DNA of 64,000 nt from Nocardia abscessus NBRC 100374 (lineage in GTDB: Bacteria > Actinomycetota > Actinomycetes > Mycobacteriales > Mycobacteriaceae), in assembly GCF_000308455.1 (NCBI RefSeq), contig NZ_BAFP01000037.1:62001-126000 (forward strand), given 5' to 3'. The notes under the pieces were generated by a model. The model was not told the origin of the DNA. It saw only the letters and a list, made by a program, of their open reading frames with translations, and did not search any database. This document shows positions 8,203-15,936 of this stretch, piece after piece (position 1 is the stretch's first letter; every line of letters begins with the position of its first letter). The translations under genes were made by a program, and so were the position numbers.

Positions 8203-9366
8203 CTATCCCCCGGCGCGTGGGAGATCGACGGTCACCGCGAGCCCGCCGCCCGGGCGCGCCGCCGCGCGGACCGTGCCGCCGTGGGCCTGCGCTACCGAGC
8301 GCACGATCGACAAACCGAGCCCCGCGCCGCGGGCGCCGGACTCGGCCAGACGTTCGGAGGAGGTCAGTCTGCGAAATGGTTCGAAGAGACCGTCGACTTC
8401 GAATGCCGGAACCGGTTGGCCGCTGTTCTCCACCGTGAGTACCGCGCGCCCGCCGATCGTCCGGGACCCGATCATCACCCAGCCGTCCTCAGGGAGGTTG
8501 TAGCGCAGGGCATTGTCGAGCAGATTGTGGACGAGGCGTTCCAGCAGAAGTCGATCCCCGAGCACAGGTGCGGGTCGTAGGTCTGCGGTGATGCGTGCGC
8601 CCGGCCGGCCGGCCGGCGTCCCGACCGCGTCGGCCGCGATGTCGGCGAGGTCGGCGCGGCGATGTTCGGTCAGCCGCTGTTCGCTGGTGGCCAGCAGCAG
8701 CAGGCCGTCGATCAGCCGTTCGTGGCGGTGGTTGACTTCGAGCAGCGTGGCGCCGAGCCTGCGGGTGGACTCCGGCACGTCCGGGTCTTCCAATGCCACC
8801 TCGATCAACGTGCGATTGATGGTCAGCGGGGTGCGCAGCTCGTGGGAGGCGTTCGCGACGAACCGGCGCTGGCCGTCGAACGCACGGTCCAGGCGCTCCA
8901 GCATCGCGTCGAAAGTGTCCGCCAGATCTTTGAGTTCGTCCTGCGGACCTTCGAGGGCGATGCGCTCATGCAGGCTGGTGTCGGCCACCCGTCGTGCGGT
9001 CGCGGTGATCCGCTGCAGGGGATGCAGTGCGCGTCCGGCCAGCAACCAGCCGAACCCGCCCGCTGCGATGCCGACGGCGCCCAGGGACACCAGCGACCAC
9101 ATCAGCATGGCGCGCAAGGTGTCCCGCCGATTCCGCTGGGCCTGCTCGGTCAGCGCCTTGTACAGGTCCGTGGAGACCGGAGCCCGGTTCCGTTCCGCAC
9201 GTTCGATGAGATACTCACGCACCACCTGCTGCGCGCCGACGCCGGGCCGTCGCTCCAAGAACTGGTTCAGATAGAAGTACATCAGCGCGATCAGCACCGC
9301 GCCGGCCAGGAAGAACGCCGTCGCGTACAGCATCGTGAGCCGCAGCCGGATGGTGCGCCCGCTCAT
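8203..9366 (-). CDS. two-component sensor histidine kinase
   Basis: A 387-residue membrane kinase. A first membrane helix lies at about 9-28 and a second at about 87-106, with a short extracytoplasmic loop between them. A HAMP domain follows (about 108-160). The H-box is FVANASHELRTPL, and the ATP-binding part shows an N-box (HNLLDNALRYN) and a G-box (GAGLGLSIV). It should phosphorylate the response regulator encoded just upstream, as the two reading frames overlap by 4 bp (ATGA). The signal sensed is unknown; the loop is small, about 60 residues. Confidence 0.95.
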   Translation of the reverse strand: MSGRTIRLRLTMLYATAFFLAGAVLIALMYFYLNQFLERRPGVGAQQVVREYLIERAERNRAPVSTDLYKALTEQAQRNRRDTLRAMLMWSLVSLGAVGIAAGGFGWLLAGRALHPLQRITATARRVADTSLHERIALEGPQDELKDLADTFDAMLERLDRAFDGQRRFVANASHELRTPLTINRTLIEVALEDPDVPESTRRLGATLLEVNHRHERLIDGLLLLATSEQRLTEHRRADLADIAADAVGTPAGRPGARITADLRPAPVLGDRLLLERLVHNLLDNALRYNLPEDGWVMIGSRTIGGRAVLTVENSGQPVPAFEVDGLFEPFRRLTSSERLAESGARGAGLGLSIVRSVAQAHGGTVRAAARPGGGLAVTVDLPRAGG

Positions 9367-10034
9367 CGGATCCGGTATCCGACGCCGGGCTCGGTCTCGA
9401 TCACCGGCGGTTCGCCCAGCTTCCGTCGCACGTTCATGATCGTGTACCGCACCACGCCGGTGAACGGGTCGATGTGCTCGTCCCACGCCTTCTCCAGCAG
9501 GTGCTCGGCCGAGACCACGCCGCCGTCCGCAAGCAGCAGTTCGGCGAGCACCGCGAACTCCTTGCGCGACAGCGACACCGGCTCGCCATCTCTGGACACG
9601 GCGAAGCGGTGCGGGTCCAGCCGGATGCCGGACCGTTCCAGCACCGGGGGAGCGGCGCTGCGCGCGCGGCGCCCGAGCGCCTGGATCCGGGCCACCAGCT
9701 CGGCGAACGCGAACGGTTTCGTCAGATAGTCGTCCGCGCCCAATCCCAGACCCGCCACACGTTCGGCCACGGCGCTCGCGGCCGTCAGCATCAGGATCCG
9801 AGCGACGCCGCCGGACTCGACCAGCGTGCCGCACACCGCGTCACCGGGGACCCCCGGTAGATCTCGGTCGAGCACCACCACGTCGTAGTCGTTGACGCCT
9901 GCGCGCTCCAGTGCCGCGCCGCCGTCGTACACCACGTCGACCGCCATGGCGTGGCGGCGCAGCCCGTCGGCGATCGCGTCGGCCAGCAATTTCTCGTCCT
10001 CGACAACAAGCACCCGCACCCCGCCATCGTGCAC
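9363..10034 (-). CDS. OmpR/PhoB-family response regulator
   Basis: A 223-residue regulator with a receiver domain (residues 7-115; acidic pocket VVEDE, phospho-acceptor D56 in VVLDRDLPG, conserved lysine in LTKPF). A winged-helix DNA-binding domain follows (about 130-220, ending PVIETEPGVGYRIR). It is the first gene of a translationally coupled pair with the kinase. The phosphorylated form is expected to act on promoters not visible here. No autoregulatory direct repeat could be picked out confidently in the roughly 95 bp upstream. Confidence 0.95.
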   Translation of the reverse strand: MHDGGVRVLVVEDEKLLADAIADGLRRHAMAVDVVYDGGAALERAGVNDYDVVVLDRDLPGVPGDAVCGTLVESGGVARILMLTAASAVAERVAGLGLGADDYLTKPFAFAELVARIQALGRRARSAAPPVLERSGIRLDPHRFAVSRDGEPVSLSRKEFAVLAELLLADGGVVSAEHLLEKAWDEHIDPFTGVVRYTIMNVRRKLGEPPVIETEPGVGYRIR

Positions 10035-10130
10035 CCTTCCGCTGTTGGGCGGCTGTTAGTTCAGGTGGCCGGGCAGGTCTGGGTAGGCTCGTGACGACCC
10101 GGCGCACCCGACTCCCAGGAGAGACACGTC

Positions 10131-10541
10131 ATGGCAGGCGACTGGAACGCCCAGATCATCGAGGAATTCCGCGCCAACCAAGGCAAGGTCGGCGGTCCCT
10201 TCGCGGGCCGCGAACTCCTGCTGCTCACCAGCACCGGCGCCAAATCCGGTCTGCCGCGTACCAATCCGTTGGCCTTCATCCGCGACGGCGCGGACATCGT
10301 GGTCATCGCCTCCAAAGCGGGCGCTCCCACCAACCCCGACTGGTTCCACAACGTGCGTGCCAACCCCGAGGTCACGCTCGAAATAGGCACCGAAACGCTC
10401 GAGGCGACCGCGACTCCGGTCACCGACGGGCCGGAGCGCGATCGCCTCTACGCCGCGATGGTCGAGGTCATGCCGGGCTTCGCCGAGTACCAGGAGAAGA
10501 CCGACCGGGTGATTCCGGTGGTCAAGCTGACGCCGCGCTGA
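10131..10541 (+). CDS. nitroreductase family deazaflavin (F420)-dependent oxidoreductase
   Basis: A 136-residue split-barrel protein of the DUF385/Ddn family. Typical features are the opening WNAQIIEEFRANQGKVGGPF, the LLLLTSTGAKSGLPRTNPL phosphate-gripping strand, and the NPDWFHNVRANPEVTLEIG segment shared with Ddn. These proteins use reduced F420 to reduce quinones or nitro compounds, often at the membrane. It is complete. AGGAGAG lies 9 bp before the ATG. It stands alone, divergent from the two-component system. Confidence 0.9.
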   Translation: MAGDWNAQIIEEFRANQGKVGGPFAGRELLLLTSTGAKSGLPRTNPLAFIRDGADIVVIASKAGAPTNPDWFHNVRANPEVTLEIGTETLEATATPVTDGPERDRLYAAMVEVMPGFAEYQEKTDRVIPVVKLTPR

Positions 10542-10622
10542 CCGAAGCACGTGCGCGTGCCGGGTGGTCGAACGTCACCAGCCCCGCGGTATCCGCACGT
10601 ACGGCTCGCGCCCGTCAGCCGA

Positions 10623-11561
10623 CTACGCCACGCCCACCGAGGACAGCAGCATGGGCAGGGCGGCGCGCATCTGAATCTTCCAGGCGTCCCAGTTGTGGCC
10701 TTGATTCGGGACATACCGCTCGTCCACCTGCGCCCCGAGCTGTTGCAGACGGTCCACGAAGCGGAAGTTCTGCTCGTAGGCGGCGGACTCCACGGGATCG
10801 CCCTTGCCGTAGGAGACGAACAGCGGAATCCCGGTGAGGTCGGCGGCCCGGCTGTACGGGTTGTTGGCGACCCAGATATCGCGGTGGACGGCGTAGTCGC
10901 CCCAGACCCGTTTCCAGTCCGCGGCGCAGCCCTGGCCGGGCTTGTCGGGTTCGCCGGGCGCGCCGGAGTCGTGCAGCGGGTCGACGTTGCCGCTGAAGGA
11001 AGCGGCCGATTCGAACCAACCCTGATGCGCCGCAGCGAATTTCATAGCGCCGAGGCCGCCCATGGAGTTACCCGCGACGGCGCGTGTCGCATTGGCGCGG
11101 TAGCCCGATTCCAGCAGGGTCCGCACATCCTCCAGGAGGTAGCTCTCCCAGGCGGGCGGACCGCCGCGACCGTCGTTGTACCAGTTGGAATAGGCGCTGC
11201 ACCAGCTCGTTTCGGGCAGCACGAAGATTGCGTCCTTGCCCGCGGTGAGCGCCTCGAGATCGCCCTTGTCGGTCCAGGACTTGTGGTCGTCGAAGCCGCC
11301 GTGCAGCACCCACACGGTGGGCCAGGTCCGGGCGGCGTCCTTGGACCAGCCAGGCGGGAGCAGCAGCCGGACCACCTTGACCGACCAGTCCGGGCCCTCG
11401 AGGTGGGGCGAGGAGAGCCCGATGTCGAGAATCCGGTCGCTGACCCGGGTCTCCCAGCGCACCGTCGACACCGCCTGGGCGGGCTGAACGGACAGGAAGG
11501 GCACGGTGAGACCCGCGATGACGGTGGCGATGGCGAGGGCAATCCGGCTCAGGCGACGCAA
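10623..11561 (-). CDS. secreted esterase of the antigen 85/esterase D type
   Basis: A 312-residue alpha/beta hydrolase with a signal peptide ending PAQA at about residue 30. The nucleophile motif is GNSMGG, the acid lies near DPVESA, and the histidine is in NQGHNWDAW, as in the Ag85/esterase D family. Ag85 enzymes transfer mycolates outside the membrane. Whether this one is a mycolyltransferase or a simple esterase is not clear, since it lacks obvious Ag85 trehalose-binding signatures. I place the start at a TTG (11561) because AAAGG lies 8 bp upstream and the signal peptide then has a normal length; the upstream open frame has no signal. Confidence 0.85.
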   Translation of the reverse strand: MRRLSRIALAIATVIAGLTVPFLSVQPAQAVSTVRWETRVSDRILDIGLSSPHLEGPDWSVKVVRLLLPPGWSKDAARTWPTVWVLHGGFDDHKSWTDKGDLEALTAGKDAIFVLPETSWCSAYSNWYNDGRGGPPAWESYLLEDVRTLLESGYRANATRAVAGNSMGGLGAMKFAAAHQGWFESAASFSGNVDPLHDSGAPGEPDKPGQGCAADWKRVWGDYAVHRDIWVANNPYSRAADLTGIPLFVSYGKGDPVESAAYEQNFRFVDRLQQLGAQVDERYVPNQGHNWDAWKIQMRAALPMLLSSVGVA

Positions 11562-11728
11562 CGATCGGACCTTTCGCTCTGCGGTCGTATCGAAATGTTC
11601 ACTCTCACAACCGAATCTAGAGCACCGCGACCTCTGTGAATAGCGCTGTTCGCAAATAATCTCGGCGCAAGCCGCTACGCGTTGCGCGACCAGCATGTTT
11701 CGGCCCGGGTACCGCCGAGCCGAGCGGA

Positions 11729-12721
11729 TCAGCCTGCGGTGATTCCCGTGATCAGCGTTTGGTCCGTACCGGTCCGGGTCGTGATGAACTGCGTGAAGGT
11801 GTTCGGGTCCTCGTCGGGGAACTGCTGGGTCAACCGGACTTCCCACCGCGCTTGGCCGTCGGGGCCGTCACCGGCCCGGGAGATCTGGACGCAGTACCGG
11901 GTGCCCGCCGGCACTTGGTTGATACCGCGCTGGATCTGATCGGCGGGCGCCACCGCCGCGTCGGGGGCGACCACCGCGCGGGCCCGGTATCCCGACCGTT
12001 CGGCGTAATAGGCGTACTCGAAGGCGAAGATGGCGTCGGGGCCGCTGCCGGTGCCGCCCGGATCGGTGCCGGAAACGACATCGGCGGTGCGCTTCTGCTC
12101 GCAACCCGGCGTCGCGATGGCCCACGGGGGCTTGACCCGGGACGTGGACGTGGAGGGGACCGCGGCGGGTCCGGCCGCGCGCGCGGGCGACGTGACCGCC
12201 GCCTTACGCGAATTCGAACCGGAACCGTAGATCATGGCCAGGCCGATCGAGATGGTGGCGACCACGATGGCGAGGACGATCAAGACGGTCAGTGAGCGAT
12301 TGCCGCGCTGTTGATCCGTGCGTCGCGGATGGCGCACCGGGGTGCCGGGATGCCGGCCGGATCGATTGACTATGGCGGGCGCCTTGACAAGGCCGTCCTC
12401 GACCCCGGGCGGTTCCGCGGCAGCGGGCGCGCTGCGCTGCTGCGCGGCCTGCGGTCGCGGCGCTTGCTCGGCCGGTGGCGCGGGATCGAGCCATTGTTCC
12501 CACTCGCCGAAGTGCGGCCGGGAATTCTGCCGCTCCGGCTCGCGCGGCGGCTCCGCGACCTCGTACTCCGGCTCGCGGCGCCGAACCTGCTTGCGACGGC
12601 CGGGCGAACGACGTCGCTTCGACGGCTTGCTCGCGGGAATGCGCAGCATCGGCAGACCCGTGTCGAACGGATTGCTCTGGCTCGCGCCCTGACTGGGATG
12701 GTCCCGGTCAGGGGGTGTCAT
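11729..12721 (-). CDS. single-pass membrane protein with extracytoplasmic disulfide domain, last gene of the type VII-associated cassette
   Basis: A 330-residue protein of unknown function. Residues 1-142 are basic and proline-rich, presumably cytoplasmic; one membrane helix lies at about 143-166. A linker leads to a compact domain (about 205-330) with cysteines at 207 (PGCEQ) and 277 (RYCVQ), probably bonded outside the cell. The domain is clearly paralogous to the 225-aa protein encoded at 56695: both have PGCE, SGP, AF-AYY, RSG, APDAAV, VPAGT and a second cysteine in the same order. The gene overlaps the preceding reading frame by 14 bp, so it belongs with the EspC-like cassette and may be a membrane partner of it. 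Confidence 0.85.
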   Translation of the reverse strand: MTPPDRDHPSQGASQSNPFDTGLPMLRIPASKPSKRRRSPGRRKQVRRREPEYEVAEPPREPERQNSRPHFGEWEQWLDPAPPAEQAPRPQAAQQRSAPAAAEPPGVEDGLVKAPAIVNRSGRHPGTPVRHPRRTDQQRGNRSLTVLIVLAIVVATISIGLAMIYGSGSNSRKAAVTSPARAAGPAAVPSTSTSRVKPPWAIATPGCEQKRTADVVSGTDPGGTGSGPDAIFAFEYAYYAERSGYRARAVVAPDAAVAPADQIQRGINQVPAGTRYCVQISRAGDGPDGQARWEVRLTQQFPDEDPNTFTQFITTRTGTDQTLITGITAG

Positions 12722-14078
12722 CGTCGAATTCGCCCAGCACCGGTACGACCGCTGTCACAGCGGACGGGATGGTCACGCCGAGCTGTCCGTCGCGCGGCTT
12801 GTGCTCGTGGTCGTTGCCGCCGGGCGGCGGAGCGGGCGGCAGCACCATGCCGCCGCTGTGACCGGGCTGACCGGGGTGGTCCGGACGGCTCGCGGGCGCC
12901 GGCGGCGTGGAGTCGGCGAACGGCGCGAGGGTGGGGGCGGGCCTGCTTTCCGGCTTGGGCACGTCCGGCCGTCCGGCGGGCGCGGAATTGCCGGGCGGGT
13001 TCACCGAACCGGGACCGGTGGACGACGGCTTGTGGTCCTGCGATCCGCCGAAGTCGAACAGCTTCGAGGAATTCTTCGAATCGTCGCCGCCGGTGCCGGA
13101 GTTGGTGGTGGAGCCGGGGTTGATCAGTTCCGGAATCGCCTTGTCCGCGGCTGCCGCGACCGTATCGATGCTGTGGATGCCGACCTCGGCGATCTTGTCG
13201 ATGATGTGCGTGCCGATGTCGACGCCCGCGTTGATGGCCGTGGTGCCGAGTTGCACGCCCGCGGAGATCAGCGCCTGCTGCAGCTGGAGCTGGGCGGCCA
13301 ACGCCGGGTCCATGGGCTGCGTGGTGGCAGGTGTAGCGGTGCCCGGCACGACTGGCGCGGCGCCGCCGGGGTAGGGCCCGGTGCCGCTGGAGTGGGGCCC
13401 GGTGCCGCTGGGATGGGGCCCGGTGCCGCCGGAGTGGGCGGCCTGACCTTGGCTGACACTGACACCGGACGGGCTGGTGACCGTGAGCGGCCCCATCTCG
13501 TCGAGCTTCCTGGTGTGGTCGTCCATTTCGGTACGCGCGGCCGTCACGGTGGTGAGCGCGTCGCGCAGCGCCAGGCTGGCGCGGGCGATGACGGCGTCGG
13601 TCTCCGGCGCCGAGCTCGCGTTGCCCAGGATCTCCCGCGCGTCGCGGCGGAAGTCCGCGATGATCTGGTCGACCCGCCGTGCCGCGCGCCCGGACGTGGC
13701 GTGCGCGTCGGCGAGGACGGACAGATAAGCGGGCCCCCGATCGGAAATGTCACCGATCTGGGTCTGCGTGGTGCGCATCGCGGGCACCGCGTTGTCAGCC
13801 GCGCGGGAGGTCCAGGTCGACTCCAGCGCGTACAAGCCTTCGCGGTGCGGACCTTCGGTATCGGCCACCTGTGTGGAGGCGGCCGAAAGCGCGCCGGTCG
13901 CAGCCGCGCTCGGCACGCCGACACCGGTGCCGAGCGAGGAGCGCAACGTCAGCAGTGGGCGCACCAGTGCGGCGATGATCGGCGGATCGGCGCCCGGTTC
14001 GGTGCTCTGCGGCCGGGGGGCCTCGGCGGCGGGCTGGGTGGCGTGCGCGCGTTTGCGCAGTCCCATCAGGCTTCTCAT
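12708..14078 (-). CDS. large alanine/proline-rich protein, putative type VII secretion-associated substrate
   Basis: A 456-residue protein with no enzyme motif. Residues about 35-205 look helical and alanine-rich, with no WXG motif. Then comes a low-complexity linker with three heptads GTGPHPS/GTGPHSS/GTGPYPG (coded by a 21-bp repeat). A hydrophobic helical stretch follows around DIGTHIIDKIAEVGIHSIDTVAAAAD, and then a long Pro/Gly/Ser-rich tail ending in a short acidic end. Size and build recall Esp/PPE-like proteins made with a small EspC-type partner. It starts at ATG 14078, overlapping the EspC-like stop by 4 bp, so the two are translationally coupled. Secretion is an inference. Confidence 0.8.
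   Translation of the reverse strand: MRSLMGLRKRAHATQPAAEAPRPQSTEPGADPPIIAALVRPLLTLRSSLGTGVGVPSAAATGALSAASTQVADTEGPHREGLYALESTWTSRAADNAVPAMRTTQTQIGDISDRGPAYLSVLADAHATSGRAARRVDQIIADFRRDAREILGNASSAPETDAVIARASLALRDALTTVTAARTEMDDHTRKLDEMGPLTVTSPSGVSVSQGQAAHSGGTGPHPSGTGPHSSGTGPYPGGAAPVVPGTATPATTQPMDPALAAQLQLQQALISAGVQLGTTAINAGVDIGTHIIDKIAEVGIHSIDTVAAAADKAIPELINPGSTTNSGTGGDDSKNSSKLFDFGGSQDHKPSSTGPGSVNPPGNSAPAGRPDVPKPESRPAPTLAPFADSTPPAPASRPDHPGQPGHSGGMVLPPAPPPGGNDHEHKPRDGQLGVTIPSAVTAVVPVLGEFDDDTP
13374..13436 (-). repeat. three tandem copies of a 21-bp coding repeat
   Basis: Copies begin at 13374, 13395 and 13416 with unit GGGCCCGGTGCCGCTGGAGT plus one base, differing by one to three bases. On the coding (minus) strand they encode the heptad SGTGPHP/S. 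The number of copies could vary between strains. Confidence 0.85.
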
Positions 14079-14398
14079 GCCAGTGCCTCCCCGGAGCGGG
14101 TGATCGCGGCGGCCGTCGTGGCGTCCACATCCTGGGCGTCCGCGCTGTAACCGCGCAGCACCTGGCCGTAGGCACCGACCAACTGCCCCGCGGTCGACAA
14201 CGCTTCCGCGTGTTCGGATACGGCGGCGGAGAAACGCGCCGCGAATTCCGCGCCGACGAGCCCGAGATCGGCGGCCAGCCGATCCGGATCCACCGCGCCG
14301 GAGGCGACCGTGGCCGCCGACGCCAATTGTTTCGACACCGCGTCCGCTATCGCGGTGTAGGCGGCCACCGCCGCCGGGTCGAGCCTGAGCGTGTCCAC
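14075..14398 (-). CDS. EspC-like (DUF2580) type VII secretion protein
   Basis: A 107-residue, almost wholly helical, alanine-rich protein of the ESX EspC-like family (type VII secretion target). It opens VDTLRLDPAAVAAYTAIADAV and has a helical hairpin with the turn near residues 40-45. An aromatic patch near the end (YGQVLRGYSADAQD) is close to, but not an exact match of, the YxxxD/E secretion signal. GTG 14398 is chosen because a strong GGGAGGGG site sits just upstream. It heads a three-gene cassette (overlaps of 4 and 14 bp). No ESX core genes (eccC, mycP) lie in the window, so any secretion apparatus must be encoded elsewhere. Confidence 0.82.
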   Translation of the reverse strand: MDTLRLDPAAVAAYTAIADAVSKQLASAATVASGAVDPDRLAADLGLVGAEFAARFSAAVSEHAEALSTAGQLVGAYGQVLRGYSADAQDVDATTAAAITRSGEALA

Positions 14399-14655
14399 TG
14401 TTCCCCTCCCGGATCCCAGTCTGTCGCTGCCGCGCCAAGATTCACCGCCAAGCGTACTGTGCCGGAGGGCTGCTATGCGCCCGATCCTCGGTGGTCTGTT
14501 CCCCGCGTCCGCCGCCCGCGGCGTCCGCGCTGCCCACCGCGATCTCTGTCGGATCCGTTCAAGAGCGCGGACGTGGCGTCGCGCGGCGGGCCGACCTCCC
14601 TGTTCACGAGCCCTCCTCGACGGCCGCCACCTGAGCGGATGCCCACGTGTCGAGA

Positions 14656-14671
14656 TTGTTATGCGGAACAA
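14656..14671. promoter_or_regulatory. palindrome TTGTT-N6-AACAA, candidate ROK repressor operator
   Basis: TTGTT and AACAA flank a 6-base spacer (ATGCGG). It lies about 113 bp before the sugar-binding protein gene and matches the shape of known ROK/XylR/Mlc-type sites. The 385-bp gap 14399-14783 between the EspC-like gene and the transporter otherwise holds only a second palindrome, a hairpin and presumably both divergent promoters. Confidence 0.55.
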
Positions 14672-14706
14672 CAAATCAGCTGTTGTGCCCTGTGTCACAG
14701 TCGAAT

Positions 14707-14725
14707 ATGTTGCTGTGAACAACAT
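14707..14725. promoter_or_regulatory. second TGTT-N6-AACA palindrome upstream of the sugar transporter
   Basis: A 19-bp palindrome ATGTTGCTGTGAACAACAT (6-bp arms) containing the same TGTT-N6-AACA core as the site 51 bp upstream. The repeated core supports binding by one regulator, most simply the ROK protein encoded at the end of the operon. Confidence 0.55.
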
Positions 14726-14738
14726 TCGCTCCACTCCG

Positions 14739-14767
14739 ACCGGCCCCGGGATCTTCCCGGGGCCGGT
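14739..14767 (+). promoter_or_regulatory. very stable 5'-UTR hairpin just before the ribosome site of the sugar-binding protein gene
   Basis: Perfect 13-bp arms ACCGGCCCCGGGA and TCCCGGGGCCGGT with a 3-base loop, ending 3 bases before the GAAAGG ribosome site (14771-14776). There is no T-run, so it is more likely a transcript 5' stabiliser or a translation modulator than a terminator. Confidence 0.7.
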
Positions 14768-14783
14768 GATGAAAGGCCCACTC

Positions 14784-15863
14784 ATGCGTAAGGGCATGTT
14801 CAGCGCCGCGGCGCTGTCGTTCGCGCTGCTCGCCGCCACGCTCACCGCGTGCGGCGACGACGCCGCGGAATCCGGCGGCAGAACCCAGATCGGCGTGATC
14901 CTCCCGGACAGCAAGACCTCCGCACGCTGGGAGACCGCGGACCGCAAGTACCTACAGCAGGCTTTCGAAGCCGCGGGCGTCAAGGCCGATATCCAGAACG
15001 CGCAGGGCGACAAGAACGCCTTCCAGACCATCGCCGACCAGATGATCACCAACGGCGCCGCGGTGCTGGTGATGACCAACCTGGACAGCGGCACCGGCAA
15101 AGCCGTGATCCAGAAGGCGAAAGCGCAAGGGGTCACGGTGATCGACTACGACCGGCTCACCCTCGGCGGCGGCGCCCAGTACTACGTCTCCTTCGACAAC
15201 GTGAAGGTCGGCAGCCTGCTCGGGGAGGGCGTCGCGCGATGCCTGACCGACCGCAATGCCGCGCGCCCGGTGGTCGCGTACCTGAACGGAGGACCGACCG
15301 ACAACAACGCCACCCTGCTGAAGACCGGCTACGACGGGGTGCTGAAGCCCCGGTTCGACGCCGGGCAATACGTCAAGGGGCCTGATCAGGCTGTCCCGGA
15401 GTGGGACAACACCAAGGCGGGCACGATCTTCGAGCAGATGCTCACCGGCCGGCCGGACATCGGTGGCGTCGTCGCGGCCAACGACGGATTGGCCAACGCC
15501 GCGATCGCCGTGCTGAAAAAGCAGAAGCTCAACGGTCAGGTGCCGGTCAGCGGGCAGGACGCCACGGTGCAGGGCTTGCAGAACGTGCTGGCGGGTGACC
15601 AGTGCATGACCGTCTACAAGGCGATCCAGAAGGAGGCGGAGGCGACCGCGAAACTCGCGGTGGCGCTGGTGAAGGGGGAGCCGGGCACGACCAACGGCGC
15701 GGTGCGCGACCCGGAGTCGAATGCCGACGTGCCGTCGGTGCTGCTGGAGCCGAAGGCGATCTACCCGGGCGAGGTCAAGGATGTGGTCGCCGACGGCTAT
15801 GTCACCAAGGCCGAGTTGTGCACCGGCGAGTTCGCGAAACTCTGCGCGGACAACGGGATCTGA
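14784..15863 (+). CDS. sugar ABC transporter substrate-binding lipoprotein (xylose/XylF type)
   Basis: A 359-residue periplasmic-binding-protein-like lipoprotein. The signal peptide ends with a lipobox (TLTAC, cysteine 23). The mature protein begins with the QIGVILPDSKTSARWETAD strand typical of the XylF/ChvE type I sugar-binding family, and contains ANDGLANAAIAVLKK and VPVSGQDATVQGLQ. It should capture a pentose or similar aldose outside the cell and deliver it to the permease. ATG 14784 is preferred over the one at 14769 because GAAAGG lies 7 bp before it. It is the first gene of a binding protein-ATPase-permease-ROK operon, followed by a stem-loop. Confidence 0.92.
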   Translation: MRKGMFSAAALSFALLAATLTACGDDAAESGGRTQIGVILPDSKTSARWETADRKYLQQAFEAAGVKADIQNAQGDKNAFQTIADQMITNGAAVLVMTNLDSGTGKAVIQKAKAQGVTVIDYDRLTLGGGAQYYVSFDNVKVGSLLGEGVARCLTDRNAARPVVAYLNGGPTDNNATLLKTGYDGVLKPRFDAGQYVKGPDQAVPEWDNTKAGTIFEQMLTGRPDIGGVVAANDGLANAAIAVLKKQKLNGQVPVSGQDATVQGLQNVLAGDQCMTVYKAIQKEAEATAKLAVALVKGEPGTTNGAVRDPESNADVPSVLLEPKAIYPGEVKDVVADGYVTKAELCTGEFAKLCADNGI

Positions 15864-15871
15864 TATCGCAC

Positions 15872-15910
15872 GCCCCTTCCGCGGTTCGATGAGGGGATTG
15901 CGGAAGGGGC
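15872..15910 (+). terminator. intergenic stem-loop after the binding-protein gene (attenuator or mRNA stabiliser)
   Basis: Perfect 11-bp arms GCCCCTTCCGC and GCGGAAGGGGC with a 17-base loop, between the binding-protein and ATPase genes. In sugar ABC operons such a structure commonly gives more binding protein than membrane components, by partial termination or 3'-end protection. No T-run is present. Confidence 0.7.
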
Positions 15911-15936
15911 TCCATTCCTGCTCGAGGAGCTACCCC

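Noticed and set aside
15872..15910. Full terminator that would split the sugar transporter operon
   Set aside because: The ATPase follows 27 bp later with its own ribosome site and no separate promoter is evident, so partial termination or mRNA protection is more likely.
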